NCBI GenBank assembly: GCA_963819845.1
Contig: CAWFXQ010000008.1
Span: 620,001-684,000, forward strand
Origin: DATAGF01 sp963819845
GTDB taxonomy: Bacteria; Actinomycetota; Thermoleophilia; Miltoncostaeales; Miltoncostaeaceae
Length of the DNA: 64,000 bases
Direction: 5' to 3'
This document shows positions 29,522 through 39,600 of this stretch, piece after piece (position 1 is the stretch's first letter; the number at the start of each line of letters is the position of its first letter). The notes below the pieces were generated by a model. It did no database searches. It had not been told where the DNA came from and worked only from the letters and a program-made list of their open reading frames with translations. The translations under genes and the position numbers were made by a program.

Positions 29522-29565
29522 GGCGCCGGGCAGACTGGCGCCCGCCCTGCCGAGTGCCCCGGCAG
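29522..29565 (+). other. Two adjacent hairpins in the leader of the gene at 29651
   Basis: GGCGCC-gggcagact-GGCGCC (29522-29542) and CTGCCG-agtgccc-CGGCAG (29547-29565) are back to back. They lie about 85 bases before the start codon in a 284-base divergent gap. They may be part of a structured leader; I cannot assign a riboswitch class. Confidence 0.25.
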
Positions 29566-29650
29566 AGCAACACGCCACCTCGGTCGCCTCCGACTCGCCC
29601 GGTCGTGAGGCGGTGCCTGCCGTCGGCGGCGCCCGTCGTTCCCCCAGGGG

Positions 29651-31417
29651 GTGGAGATCGTGAGATGGTCCCGGCTCGTCCCGTCCCGTCCGGCGACCCG
29701 GCTCCTCGCCGCCGGCGTCGTCGCCTCCGCCGCGGCGCTGAGCGCCTCCGCGCTGCTCGGGCAGACGGGACCGGCCGGCGCCGGATCCGGCAACACGCAG
29801 ACCGCCGACTCCCTGCCGGGCTGGACCGCCGTGAGCCGGGGGCCCGGCACCCAGGTGGCCTTCGCCGCCACCCGCACGGCGCGGGTGCTCCGCCTGGCCG
29901 ATGAGCAGGGGGGCGGCTTCGCCGGCATCAGCCGCCTGCTGCGGGGGCCGACCCAGGTGACCGTCAAGGCGCGCGTCAACCTCACGCGCCACGGGCTGCG
30001 GCGCGGGACCTCGCGGCCGATCCTCTACATCGGCGGCGACGGCGGCCACAGCCAGCAGGCGGGCATCATCAGCACCCGCCGCGGCGTGCGCTGGGCCACC
30101 TGGCGCGTCACCCCCAAGGGCACGCGCGTGGACGTCGCCGTCAGCGGGCGCACCCGCGTGCACGTGGGCGTGTGGCAGACCATCTCCTTCACGACCAACT
30201 GGGGCAGCCGGGCGCGCTCGCGGCTCAGCACCGGCACCGCGGCCGTCGTCGGCAGCGGCCCCGCCAAGATCTCCGGCTCGCGCGCCAACCGCGCGACGCT
30301 CGCCCTGGGCAAGTCGTCCAAGCCGGGCGGCAAGGCCGTGCTGCTGGTGCGGCGGGCGAAGGTCGCCGCGACGGGGACGGCGCGGCGCGGCGGCGCCGGG
30401 CCGGCGGTGGTCCCGCCCAGCGGGCCCAAGCTCTCGCACGAGCTCGAGCCCTACGCGCCCACCTTCGCCTTCAACGAGCGCATCCCGCCCGGAACGCCGA
30501 GCGACGCGCGCAGCGACGCCATCGTCGGGCAGCTGGCCGAGAACGTCCGCCTGGCCAAGATCGCCATGAGTTCGGCCGGCGAGGTGCCCCCCATCTACGT
30601 CGCCAAGCCGACCGACCCCTTCTACTCGGTGAACGTCGGCGGGCGCCAGACTCGCTTCCGCGTTCCCCCGGGAGTGGAGGCCGGGGGCGGCAGCGACTCG
30701 CCGCTCATCATCCTCGACCCCAACCACCCCGACTTCGGGCGCCAGACCGAGCTGCGGCTGTGGCAGGCCTCGGTGGGCTCGGGGACGCTCTCGGCCGCCG
30801 GCGCCGGGCTCTTCCACTACAACAACGACGGCGGCATCGTGAACCCGAACGGGACGCCCAGCCACGGCATCCCGTTCCAGGGCTTCGGCACGGGATCGGG
30901 CCTCTCGTATCTCGCGGGGCTGATCCGTCCCGACGAGGTGCGCGTGGGCCGCATCAACCACGCTCTGCGCTTCGCGTACTCGGCGGCCGACTTCACCAGC
31001 AACTTCCGGGCGCCGGCGATCAAGTCCGACCAGCCCAAGGGGACCTCGACGCGGAACCCGGCGTCGGCCATCGACATGGGGATGCGCCTGCAGCTCGACC
31101 CGTCGGTCAACTGCGCCGCGCGGACGGTGCCCGGCAAGGCCGACAGCAGCCCGGAGACCCGCTACCTGAGGATCATCTGCAAGGCGCTCCAGGACTACGG
31201 CATGATGCCCATGGACGGCACCGGCGAGCGGCTCCTCTTCTTCCACATGGAGGACGAGTCGACCGCCCCCTGGTCGTCGATCATCGGCTCCAAATTCAAC
31301 GGCACCTGGGGTTACCTGTTGCGCGACAAGACCACGCCGGGCGACGGCCTGAGCCGCAACGACACGTCCGGCATCCCCTGGAACCGCATGCGCGTGCTGG
31401 CCCGCTCGGACTTCTGA
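29651..31417 (+). CDS. Secreted protein: lectin-like N-domain fused to the uncharacterised HALRF domain
   Basis: 588 residues from GTG 29651; GTG 29660 is also plausible. Signal peptide (about 10-45), then a beta-rich LamG/concanavalin-like region (about 50-245, with PTQVTVKARVNL, SRPILYIGGDGG and VGVWQTISFTTNWG). A linker leads to the same domain as 28227-29366 (about 275-585), with DPNHPDFGRQTELRLW, GLFHYNNDGG, INHALRFAYS and IDMGMRLQLDP. The lectin-like half suggests glycan binding. Four bases from stop to stop of motif order match its paralog closely. Function unknown. Confidence 0.75.
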   Translation: MEIVRWSRLVPSRPATRLLAAGVVASAAALSASALLGQTGPAGAGSGNTQTADSLPGWTAVSRGPGTQVAFAATRTARVLRLADEQGGGFAGISRLLRGPTQVTVKARVNLTRHGLRRGTSRPILYIGGDGGHSQQAGIISTRRGVRWATWRVTPKGTRVDVAVSGRTRVHVGVWQTISFTTNWGSRARSRLSTGTAAVVGSGPAKISGSRANRATLALGKSSKPGGKAVLLVRRAKVAATGTARRGGAGPAVVPPSGPKLSHELEPYAPTFAFNERIPPGTPSDARSDAIVGQLAENVRLAKIAMSSAGEVPPIYVAKPTDPFYSVNVGGRQTRFRVPPGVEAGGGSDSPLIILDPNHPDFGRQTELRLWQASVGSGTLSAAGAGLFHYNNDGGIVNPNGTPSHGIPFQGFGTGSGLSYLAGLIRPDEVRVGRINHALRFAYSAADFTSNFRAPAIKSDQPKGTSTRNPASAIDMGMRLQLDPSVNCAARTVPGKADSSPETRYLRIICKALQDYGMMPMDGTGERLLFFHMEDESTAPWSSIIGSKFNGTWGYLLRDKTTPGDGLSRNDTSGIPWNRMRVLARSDF

Positions 31418-31424
31418 GCCGCGC

Positions 31425-32411
31425 ATGAGCACGGCGGGCGTCGCCGCGACGCTGTACACGGTCTGCGACGCCCGCTACTTCCTCGGCCTGGTCGCGCTGC
31501 GCAACTCGCTGGCGCTGACCAACCCCGGGTTCGAGCTGGTCGTGCTCGACCGGGGCCTCACGGGCGACCAGCGGCGGCGGCTCGAGCCCTTCTGCCGGAT
31601 CGCCCCGGTCGACCCGGCGATCCCGCCCTACACGCTGAAGACCCACGCGCTCGACCTCGACCCGCGCGGCGTGATCGCGGCGATCGACAGCGACATGATC
31701 GTCGTCGCCCCCCTCGACGACGTCATCGCGTCGGTCGAGGCGGGGCGCGTCGTCGCCTTCGAGGACGGCCATCCCGAGCGCTGGTTCGCCGAGTGGCAGG
31801 AGCTGCTCGGGCTGCCCGCCCCGCCGCGCCGCCAGCCCTACGTCAACACCGGCTTCGTGGCCCTCTCGGTGGACCGGCTGCCCGACCTGATGCCCCGCTG
31901 GCGCGACGCCTGCGAGCGCATGCCCGGCCGGGCGCCGGGCGCAGCGGCCGACTTGACGGACCCGTTGAACGACCGCGACCAGGACGCGCTCAACGCCGTC
32001 CTGATGAGCTCCTTCCCGCGGGGGGCCCTGGAGGTGCGGCCCGGCCGCGGAGCGCCCCTGATGGACGGCCTGCGCCGCACGCGGCTGGAGGACACGACGA
32101 CCCTTCGTGCGACCCTGGACGGGGAGCGGGTGCTGATCCTTCACTGCGCCGGCCCCCGCAAGCCGTTCGCCGCCGCCCGGGTGGAGTGGAACGCCTACGC
32201 CCGGGCGATGCCGCGGCTGCTGCTGGGGCCGGACGTCCCGGTGAGGTTGGCGCGAAGGGAGGTGCCCCCCTGGCTGCGCGGGGGCCCGGGCGCAGGGGCG
32301 CTCGGCCGGAGTCTCGGCGCGCTCAACGACCTCGGCCGTGCCGCGGTCGAGCTTCTGCCGTCCGGCCTGGCGTCCCGGGCCCAGGCCGCGGCGAAGCGCC
32401 TGGGACGCTAG
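31425..32411 (+). CDS. Glycosyltransferase, family-8-like
   Basis: 328 residues, ATG start 7 bases after the previous stop. GT-A fold: TLYTVCDARYFLGLVALRNSL at the nucleotide end, the DxD motif in AAIDSDMIVVAPLDD, PYVNTGFVALSVDRL, NDRDQDALNAVLM and the late HCAGPRKPF. The last residue group fits the metal-binding His of GT8-like enzymes. It probably adds one sugar to the repeat unit. It is convergent with the FkbM gene, one base apart. Confidence 0.82.
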   Translation: MSTAGVAATLYTVCDARYFLGLVALRNSLALTNPGFELVVLDRGLTGDQRRRLEPFCRIAPVDPAIPPYTLKTHALDLDPRGVIAAIDSDMIVVAPLDDVIASVEAGRVVAFEDGHPERWFAEWQELLGLPAPPRRQPYVNTGFVALSVDRLPDLMPRWRDACERMPGRAPGAAADLTDPLNDRDQDALNAVLMSSFPRGALEVRPGRGAPLMDGLRRTRLEDTTTLRATLDGERVLILHCAGPRKPFAAARVEWNAYARAMPRLLLGPDVPVRLARREVPPWLRGGPGAGALGRSLGALNDLGRAAVELLPSGLASRAQAAAKRLGR

Positions 32412-32412
32412 C

Positions 32413-33216
32413 TCAGGGCTGCTCGCACACCAGGTGCCCGACGGCCGCCCGCTCGGGGGCGTCCGGCGTCACCTCGGCGCCGGACTCGAGGTGGCGGAAG
32501 CGGTAGCCCAGGGGCGCCAGACGCTCGATGACGCCCCGCGCGTTGGCCGTCTTGCCCTCCCCGTCGGCCCCGTGGATCTCGATGAACAGCTGCGGGCGGG
32601 CGGAGGCGATGGTGTCCGCGGCCCCGTCCAGCACCGCCACCTCCAGGCCCTCGACGTCGATCTTCACGAAGTCGGGCGGCGCGAGGTCCATCTCGCTCGC
32701 CCACTCGTCGAGCCGCATCACGGGGACCTCGATCTCGATGGCGGTCCTCTCGGGGCCGAGCGAGCCCTGCAGCTCCGGGTCGAGGGTCGCGGCCAGCTCG
32801 ACGCCGGAGCCCACCGTGGGGACCGCCATGCGGGCGACGCCGGTCTCGTCGCCGAGCGCCAGCGCGAACACGGCCACGTTGGCGAGCCGGTTGAGGGCGA
32901 CGACGCGGGTGAGCCGGGCGAAGCTCTCGGGCTCGGGCTCGAAGGCGTAGACGCGCCCCGCCTCACCCACGCGGCGGCGCAGCGCCAGCGTGTGGGAGCC
33001 GTCGTTGGCGCCGACGTCGTACGCCACCCGGCCGGCGAGCTCGAGGCCGGCGAAGTACTGGTGCTCGACGATCGCCGCGGGATCGCTGAGGGGCCGCTGC
33101 AGCCAGGGCATGCGGCCGACGAGGCGGTACCCCTCCTCGAAGCCGTGACGCGCGGTGTAGACGTGGTCCCGGAAGACCACGTCGTGCACGGACCGGAGGA
33201 CCTGCTTTGCGGGCAT
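32413..33216 (-). CDS. FkbM-family methyltransferase
   Basis: 267 residues. ATG 33216 is chosen because AAGGGAAG precedes it at good spacing. SAM motif I is VAYDVGANDGSHTLALRRR, followed by VYAFEPEPESFARL and the hallmark FVKIDVEGLEVAVLDG. A likely sugar O-methyltransferase of the exopolysaccharide. It is only distantly similar to the FkbM protein at 7896-8702. Confidence 0.84.
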   Translation of the reverse strand: MPAKQVLRSVHDVVFRDHVYTARHGFEEGYRLVGRMPWLQRPLSDPAAIVEHQYFAGLELAGRVAYDVGANDGSHTLALRRRVGEAGRVYAFEPEPESFARLTRVVALNRLANVAVFALALGDETGVARMAVPTVGSGVELAATLDPELQGSLGPERTAIEIEVPVMRLDEWASEMDLAPPDFVKIDVEGLEVAVLDGAADTIASARPQLFIEIHGADGEGKTANARGVIERLAPLGYRFRHLESGAEVTPDAPERAAVGHLVCEQP

Positions 33217-33245
33217 CGGCTTCCCTTGTCCTCGGGGACCGGCGG

Positions 33246-33251
33246 ACCCTA
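33246..33251 (-). promoter_or_regulatory. Putative -10 box (TAGGGT) of the FkbM gene
   Basis: Minus-strand TAGGGT would start a transcript with about 24 bases of leader containing the ribosome-binding site. It lies between this gene and the operon upstream. Confidence 0.35.
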
Positions 33252-33291
33252 GCAACGCCCCGGCCGATCCTCCGGGGGACCCGCCGAGCGG

Positions 33292-34326
33292 CTACGCCGT
33301 GCCCGTCCCCGGGTGGCCGAAGGGCCGCGCCGGGCGCGGGGGGGACTGCTCCTCGAGCGCGTCCTCGGCGACGTCGAGCAGCTTGGCGATGAAGGCCTCG
33401 GGGCTGAACTCGCGGCGCGCCGTCTCGCGGCCGGCGGCCGCGACCGCCGCGGCCTCGCCGGAGGTGGCGGGGTCGAGGGACCATGCGATCGCCTCGCGCA
33501 GGGCCGCGGCGTCGCCGGGGGGGACGATCAGGCCGGTGCGGCCCGCGTCGACGTAGTCGCGCACGCCCGGCGAGTCGCTGGCGATGATGAGCTTGCCCAT
33601 GGCCATGGCCGTGATGAATGTCTCGAGGCCGGCCGTGCGGACCACGCCGGCCCGCATCGGGACGACCACCACCGACGCGCTGCGGATGAGCTGGATGTAG
33701 CGCTCGTGCGGCACCCGCCCCACGGCTGCGTTGCGCGGCGGCGCGTCCGGCCGGAACCGGGCGCTCGCGACGTGGAACGGCACCTCCGGCAGCCCGGCGG
33801 CCGCCTCGAGCAGGGTCTCGTAGTCGCGCAGGGAGTCGCCGCCCGAGAAGACGTGGCCCTCGGACGTGGGGACCTGGCCGAGCTCCTCGTCGGAGAGGTT
33901 GTAGTAGTAGGGGGTGAAGGCCATCTTGGCCGGGTCGACCCCCCAGGTGCGCGGGAAGTCCTCGAGCTCGGCGGTGGTGTAGACGCAGTACCGGGCCACG
34001 GCCCGGTCGATCATGCGCATGGCGCTCGCGCGGCCCAGCCGGGTGAGACCCGACCCGGGCTTCCAGTTGCAGTCGGCCAGCACCAGCGCGGGGGGGCGGC
34101 GGCGGCGCGCCATCAGCACGCCGGCCGCCACCTCGGGCGCCCCGCTCGAGGCGTCGAGGACGACGACCTCGTAGTCGCGGGCGACCGGGCCGGCGAGCGT
34201 GCGGATCATCTCCGACCGGGTCATCCCCGGGCGGTAGACGCAGTCGACCCGCTCGACCCACTCCGCCCGCCGGGGGTAGGCCTGCGTGCTCGCGATGCGG
34301 GCGCGGGCCTGCGGGACGGCCGACAC
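33292..34326 (-). CDS. Glycosyltransferase, family-4-like
   Basis: 344 residues, GTG start. GT-B fold with a shortened N-terminal half: YEVVVLDASSGAPEVAAGVLMA, FSGGDSLRDYETLLEAA, RSASVVVVPMRAGVVRTAGLETFITAMAMGKLIIASDSPGVRDYV (EX7E region). It follows the PIG-L gene by 3 bases in a three-gene operon (epimerase, PIG-L deacetylase, glycosyltransferase), an arrangement expected for making and using a de-N-acetylated amino sugar. Confidence 0.8.
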   Translation of the reverse strand: MSAVPQARARIASTQAYPRRAEWVERVDCVYRPGMTRSEMIRTLAGPVARDYEVVVLDASSGAPEVAAGVLMARRRRPPALVLADCNWKPGSGLTRLGRASAMRMIDRAVARYCVYTTAELEDFPRTWGVDPAKMAFTPYYYNLSDEELGQVPTSEGHVFSGGDSLRDYETLLEAAAGLPEVPFHVASARFRPDAPPRNAAVGRVPHERYIQLIRSASVVVVPMRAGVVRTAGLETFITAMAMGKLIIASDSPGVRDYVDAGRTGLIVPPGDAAALREAIAWSLDPATSGEAAAVAAAGRETARREFSPEAFIAKLLDVAEDALEEQSPPRPARPFGHPGTGTA

Positions 34327-34329
34327 GGC

Positions 34330-35028
34330 CTAGTCCAGGACCGACCGGAGGACGGTGAAGGCCTCGGCGTACTCGACCCCGATCTCGCTGCCCCGCAGGT
34401 AGGCGAGCGCCCGCACGTTCTCGGGCGAGCGGATGTGCGGGGGCTCGCGCAGCTGGGTCGGGTAGAGCTTCACCCCGTCGATCTTGTCCTCGATCGCGTC
34501 GCCGATGTCCACGTAGAACGCGGGCTTGAAGGGCGCGTCGGACCAGATGATCTTCGGGATCTCGTAGGTCCAGATGTTCTTGGGGAAGAACTTGTCGAGG
34601 TTCTGCGGGATGGGACGGGCCGCGGCGAAGGCGGCGCGGTACGTGTACCGGTGGTCCTGGTCGAAGTCGTCGTGGTGCGGCAGCAGCAGCAGGTCGGGCC
34701 GGTGCCGGTTGTACGCCTCCTCGAACAGGTTGACCATCTCGCGCTGGCTCACGGTGTCGAGCTGCTCGATGAGGTCCTTGCCCGAGTAGAAGATCTCGTA
34801 GCTGAAGCCGAGCCGCTCGGCCACGGCCTCGATCTCCGCGATGCGCTGATCGAGCGTCGTGACCTCCGGATGACCCCAGTGCTTGAGGCCGTCCACCGCC
34901 ATGAAGATGGTGTGGACCTTCGCGCCGGCGCGGGAGGCCTGAGCCATCAGACCCCCCGCGCCGAGAACCTCGTCGTCGGCGTGCGGCGCGACGACCAGAA
35001 GGGACTTCAGGTTCTCAGAGGCGAGCAT
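34330..35028 (-). CDS. PIG-L/LmbE family N-deacetylase
   Basis: 232 residues, ATG start inside the end of the epimerase gene (14-base overlap). The zinc motif PHADDE is at 15-20 (VVAPHADDEVLGAGG), with HHDDFDQDHRYTYRAA as the second metal and catalytic region. It would remove an acyl group from an N-acetyl sugar or sugar conjugate. Coupling to the epimerase suggests a nucleotide sugar or lipid-linked sugar substrate. Confidence 0.87.
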   Translation of the reverse strand: MLASENLKSLLVVAPHADDEVLGAGGLMAQASRAGAKVHTIFMAVDGLKHWGHPEVTTLDQRIAEIEAVAERLGFSYEIFYSGKDLIEQLDTVSQREMVNLFEEAYNRHRPDLLLLPHHDDFDQDHRYTYRAAFAAARPIPQNLDKFFPKNIWTYEIPKIIWSDAPFKPAFYVDIGDAIEDKIDGVKLYPTQLREPPHIRSPENVRALAYLRGSEIGVEYAEAFTVLRSVLD

Positions 35029-36037
35029 TCGCCCCGCGAAGGTCAGAGTGCGACTTGTAGTACGTGATCGTCTCCTCGATCAGCCAGTCCAGGTCCATCT
35101 GGGGCTGCCAGCCGAGGGCCGCGGCGTTCTTGAGCTCCGGCAGCTTCTCGAAGCTCTCAGCCTCCTCGTACTGCGGGCCGTAGATCTTCGTCGCGTCAGC
35201 GTAGACGATGTCCGACTCGCTGCCGGTCTTGGCCTTGATGCGGACGGCCAGGTCGTAGATCTCGGTCGTGTTGCCGGGGTTGCCGACGTTGTAGACCTTC
35301 GGGTCGTCGAACGCCTCGTCCGTGAGGTGCTCGTTGATGAACCGGCAGAGGTCGAAGACCGAGAGGAACGCGCGCCGCTGCCGCCCGGAGGCGAAGACGG
35401 TCATCGGGCGCCCCTCGAGGGCCTGCTGCACGAAGGTCGGCATCACGAAGCCGCCGTAGCGCGACTGGCGCGGGCCGGCGACGTTGAACGGCCGGATGGT
35501 GGCCGAGCGGAGGCCGTGGTGCTTGCTGTTGATGCACATGGCCTCGGCCGTGAGCTTGCCCAGGGCGTACTCGATGCGCGGGTTGAAGTACGGCGGGACG
35601 CGGATGTCGCCGTCCTCGCGCAGGATCCCGCTCTTGCCGTAGATCTCGGCCGAGGAGAAGTTGACCAGCGGGATGTCGGCCGCGACGCACTTCTCGATGA
35701 CCTTGGCGGTGGTGCCCACGATCGCGGGGCCGAGCTGGCCGGCGTAGCCCAGGATGCTGGCCGGGCCGACGTAGCTGGCGCAGTGCACCACCATGTCGAA
35801 GTTGTCGAGGCTGCCCACCTCGACGAGGTAGTCCTCGACGGTCTTGGTGCTGACCTCGACGGTCCCCGAGGGCACCTGCAGGTCGTCGCCCTCGATGACG
35901 CTCGACACGCACGAGTTGACCACCGTCGCGGTGTTGCCGCTCGCGACGAGGCTCTCCGTGACGAACGAGCCGATGAACCCGAGCCCACCGGTGACCAGGA
36001 TGTGACGGCCACCCTTTGCGGTCGTGTTGTCTGACAC
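35015..36037 (-). CDS. NAD-dependent nucleotide-sugar epimerase/dehydratase
   Basis: 340 residues. The start is GTG 36037: a perfect GGAGG lies six bases upstream, whereas the in-frame TTG at 36043 touches it. Extended SDR with VTGGLGFIGSFV, VVHCASYVGPASILGYAG, the NFSSAEIYG strand and catalytic YALGK. It resembles UDP-glucuronate decarboxylases and dTDP-glucose 4,6-dehydratases; the exact reaction is open. First gene of the epimerase/PIG-L/glycosyltransferase operon. The 149 bases upstream hold no further gene. Confidence 0.85.
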   Translation of the reverse strand: MSDNTTAKGGRHILVTGGLGFIGSFVTESLVASGNTATVVNSCVSSVIEGDDLQVPSGTVEVSTKTVEDYLVEVGSLDNFDMVVHCASYVGPASILGYAGQLGPAIVGTTAKVIEKCVAADIPLVNFSSAEIYGKSGILREDGDIRVPPYFNPRIEYALGKLTAEAMCINSKHHGLRSATIRPFNVAGPRQSRYGGFVMPTFVQQALEGRPMTVFASGRQRRAFLSVFDLCRFINEHLTDEAFDDPKVYNVGNPGNTTEIYDLAVRIKAKTGSESDIVYADATKIYGPQYEEAESFEKLPELKNAAALGWQPQMDLDWLIEETITYYKSHSDLRGANARL

Positions 36038-36043
36038 GCTCAA

Positions 36044-36048
36044 CCTCC
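36044..36048 (-). promoter_or_regulatory. Shine-Dalgarno GGAGG that decides the epimerase start
   Basis: GGAGG on the minus strand with a 6-base spacer to GTG 36037. It rules out the upstream TTG at 36043, which has no spacer. Confidence 0.7.
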
Positions 36049-36186
36049 GTTGACGATTCGGTCACCCGGCGTGGGCCAGGCGGGTTCGTTCCTGCGACCC
36101 ATCGGCAAGGTAGGTCAGGGTCTTGAGCCGGTCGCCCCCCGGCCGGTCAATCGGCGGTTGGCCGGACGGCTAGTTGGCGCGGGGCG

Positions 36187-36588
36187 TCAGACGGGCCGGG
36201 GGGTGCGACGCCAGGGGCGGGCGCTGCGGAGGCAGCACTCGTTCTCCACCAGCTCCACCCGCTCGCCGAGCTCGATCGCGCCCTCCTCGATCAGGGGCGC
36301 GAGGGTCTCCTCCGTCTCGTCGTCGGTCAGCCCCACCGGCGCCGCCGGGTCGTCGGGCACGTTGTCCGGCACGGTCCAGACCTCGCCCGCGCGCCCGCAG
36401 ACCGGGCACGACGGCAGCACGGCCGCCTGGTCGGAGCGGCGGAGGGCCTCGAGGGCGGCGTGGACCTCGGGCGTCGGGTCCTGCCCCAGGGTGCCCTCGG
36501 CCCCCTTCCCCAGCAGCACGCTGACCGCCCCGGGCGTCAGGTAGTGCGGGGACTGCGACTGCAGCAGCCTGAGGATCGCGTCGGTCAC
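36187..36588 (-). CDS. Hypothetical protein with a CxxC pair
   Basis: 133 residues, GTG start. It has a helical N-terminus (TDAILRLLQSQSPHYLTPGAVSVLLG) that may be winged-helix-like, a CPVCG motif in the middle and an ECC motif near the C-terminus, with many acidic residues between. The cysteines could form a small zinc site. No family recognised. It lies between the polysaccharide locus and the lysyl oxidase gene. Confidence 0.5.
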   Translation of the reverse strand: MTDAILRLLQSQSPHYLTPGAVSVLLGKGAEGTLGQDPTPEVHAALEALRRSDQAAVLPSCPVCGRAGEVWTVPDNVPDDPAAPVGLTDDETEETLAPLIEEGAIELGERVELVENECCLRSARPWRRTPRPV

Positions 36589-36637
36589 GTCGGGTTCCTT
36601 GGTCGCCTCCGAGCCCCCGGGAGACTAGCGACGTCCG

Positions 36638-39600
36638 CTAGGGGAGGACGAGCGAGAGCGCGTCGGCGTGGAAGGCGTCGCCGGAGACGGCCGAGGTGTG
36701 GCTGAGACGGACCCCGAGGCGGTTGCCGGCCGTCGTGGTGCGCTGCACCGTGATCTGCTGCCACGAGTTCGTGAGCGTCGCCACCGGCGAGCTGGCGTCG
36801 GCGATCGTGGCCCCCGCCGGCGTCCGCTCGCGCAGGCGGAGCTGGATGGTCTTGCCGACCGAGGAGCTCGAGGCCGCCTTGACCCACGCGGTGGCGACGT
36901 AGGTGGCCGCGGCGGTCGAGGTGACGTTGTCGCCCGCGTCGATGGTGAAGTAGGTGCCGCTGGAGCGATTGACGCGCACGATCGCCGAACCGTTGGGCGC
37001 CCCGGTCACCCCGGCCTCGCGGGTCAGCGAGCCCTGGAAGCCGGCCCAGCCGACCGTGTTGACCTCGAACGAGGGGTTGGCGATCAGGTTCCCCTGGGGC
37101 GGCGCCCCGGTCACGGTCACCTGGCGGGAGGTGGTGGCGGGCGCGAGGTCGTCGTTGACCGACCGCAGGCCGACCGTGAAGGTGCCGGCCGTCGTGAAGG
37201 TGCGGGCCGCGGTGGCGCCGGTGCCGTCGTCGTATGAGCCGTCGTTGTCCAGGTCCCACGCCCGGGAGGTGATCGTCCCGTCGGAGTCGGTGGAGGTGTC
37301 GGTGAAGGTCACCGACTGCCCGGTCTGCGGCGACGTCGGAGAGAAGGTGAAGGAGGCCGTCGGGGCCTGGTTGGCGGGACCACCCGACGACACGGTCACC
37401 TGGCGGGACGTGGTCGCGGGCGCGAGGTCGTCGTTGACCGCCCGCAGGCCGACCGTGAAGGTGCCGGCCGTCGTGAAGGTGCGGGCCGCGGTGGCGCCGG
37501 TGCCGTCGTCGTAGGAGCCGTCGTTGTCCAGGTCCCACGCCCGGGAGGTGATCGTCCCGTCGGTGTCGGTGGAGGTGTCGGTGAAGGTCACCGACTCCCC
37601 GGTCTGCGGCGACGTCGGAGAGTGGGTGAAGGAGGCCGTCGGCGGGGAGTTCGACGGCGGTGCGGCCGAGACGGTCACCTGGCGCGAGGTCGTCGCGGGC
37701 GCGCCGTCGTCGTCGACCACGCGCAGGCCCACGGTGAAGGTGCCGGCGCCGGTGAAGCCGCGCGCCGCGGTGGCGCCGGTGCCGTCGTCGTAGGAGCCGT
37801 CGTTGTCGAGGTCCCACGCGCGGGAGGCGATCGCCCCGTCGCCGTCGGTCGAGGTGTCGGTGAAGGTCACCTGCTGGCCGGTCTGGGGCGAGCCCGGGCT
37901 CACCGCGAAGGCGGCGGTCGGCGCCTGGTTGGGCGTGGGGGTGCCCGCGCCGGAGGTGAGGGCGAACGCGTCGGCGTACATCGACGAGCCCGCGACGGCG
38001 CCGCCGAAGCTGATCCGGAGGCCGAGGGTGCCGCCGGTGGTCGTGGTCGTGCGGGTCACCAGGAGCTTCTGCCAGGTGTTGCTCAGGGTGACGGCCGGCG
38101 AGCCGACGTCGGCGACCTGCGACCCCCCGGCCGCGCGCTCCCGCGCCCGCAGCGTGACGGACTTTCCGACCGACGCGGAGCCGGCCGCCTTCACCCATGC
38201 CGTCGCCGTGTAGTCCCTCCCGGCCGTGGTCGAGGGCACGCTCCCCGCGCCGTCGTCGATGGTGAACGAGGTTCCCGAGCTGCGCGTCACCTGGGCGACG
38301 TAGCCGCCGTCGGGAGCGCCCGCCTGGGCGACGCGGGCCACGGAGGCCTGCCACCCACCCCATCCGACCGTGGTTGACTCAAAGGAGGGGTTCGCGATCA
38401 GGTTCCCGGGCGAGGGCTCGGGCGGCGGCGTCGGCTCGATGCCGATCACGACCTCGGCGAAGGCCGCGGGCGCGGCGGTGCTGGTGGCGCGCACGGTCAC
38501 CGAGCCGCCCGGCGGCACGGCCGCCGGCGCCTGATAGAGGCCGGAGGAGGAGACCGTGCCGATCGTCGCGTTGCCGCCCGCCACCCCGTTCACCGACCAC
38601 GTCACCCCCGGGGCGGCGTTGGTCACGGTGGCCGTGAGCTGGGCGCTGGCCCCGGCCTGGAGGGTCGGCGGCGCGCCGGAGATCGCGACGCTCGCCCCGC
38701 CGGGCTGGTCGCCGACGGTGAGCGAGGCCGACGCCGTCGCGGGCTGGCGCGGGTAGGAGCTCGTCGAGTCGAACGCCGAGAAGGTGAACGAGTCCGGCCC
38801 GGAGTAGCCCGAGGCGGGCGTGTACGAGACCGACGCCGACGAGACGACGCTGCCGGCGGCGAGGACGGTCGCGCCGGAGCGCAGCGTGCCGTGGGCCGGG
38901 GTGGTGACGATGCGGTACCGGATCGCCCCCGGCGTCACCCCCGGCTCGCCCCAGGCCGACCGGGCCGGGCGGACGAACGTCTGCGCCGCCAGGGTGATCG
39001 TTCGACGCCTGCCCGGACGGGACCTCGCCGCGGTTCACCGCCTGGGCGAGGTAGCCCGGGATGATCGAGTCCTCGCCCTCGAAGGTGCGGGTGTTGGCCT
39101 CGTCCGACTCCTGGACGATGTCGTCCTGGTTGACCTCGGCCGCCAGCCGGTAGGCGCCGGGCTGCACGTCGGACACGTTGACCCACTGGAACGCCAGGTG
39201 GCGACCGTAGATGTCGCGCCAGCCGGCCGAGATGCCCATCGTGACCGACGCGGCGGTGGGCTGGTTCTGGAGGCAGAAGTTCGTCGAGGCCGAGTAGACC
39301 TGCGACGAGGGGCCGTGGTTCTCGCGGCGCTGGCTGTCCTCCAGGCAGAAGCCCACCTTCAGCCCGGGCGTCACCTCGGCCGTGCGGGCCCCGTTCCACA
39401 GCGAGTAGCGGGCCACCTCCTTGAGGTGCCAGTGGTTGTGGCCGTCCTCGGCCTCGTACCGGATCACGGGCGCGGCGCCGATCGGGGTCAGCGCCTCGAG
39501 CGACCCGCCGGTGCGGCGGGCGTACTGCCGCGTCAGCGTCATGTTGACCCCGGAGCGGCTGGTGCCCCGCATCTCGAGCGGCCCGGCGCCCCGGTTGTGG

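Noticed and set aside
37112..37948. The 279-bp repeats as a mobile element or intergenic repeat
   Set aside because: They are in frame and encode standard PKD domains within one gene.
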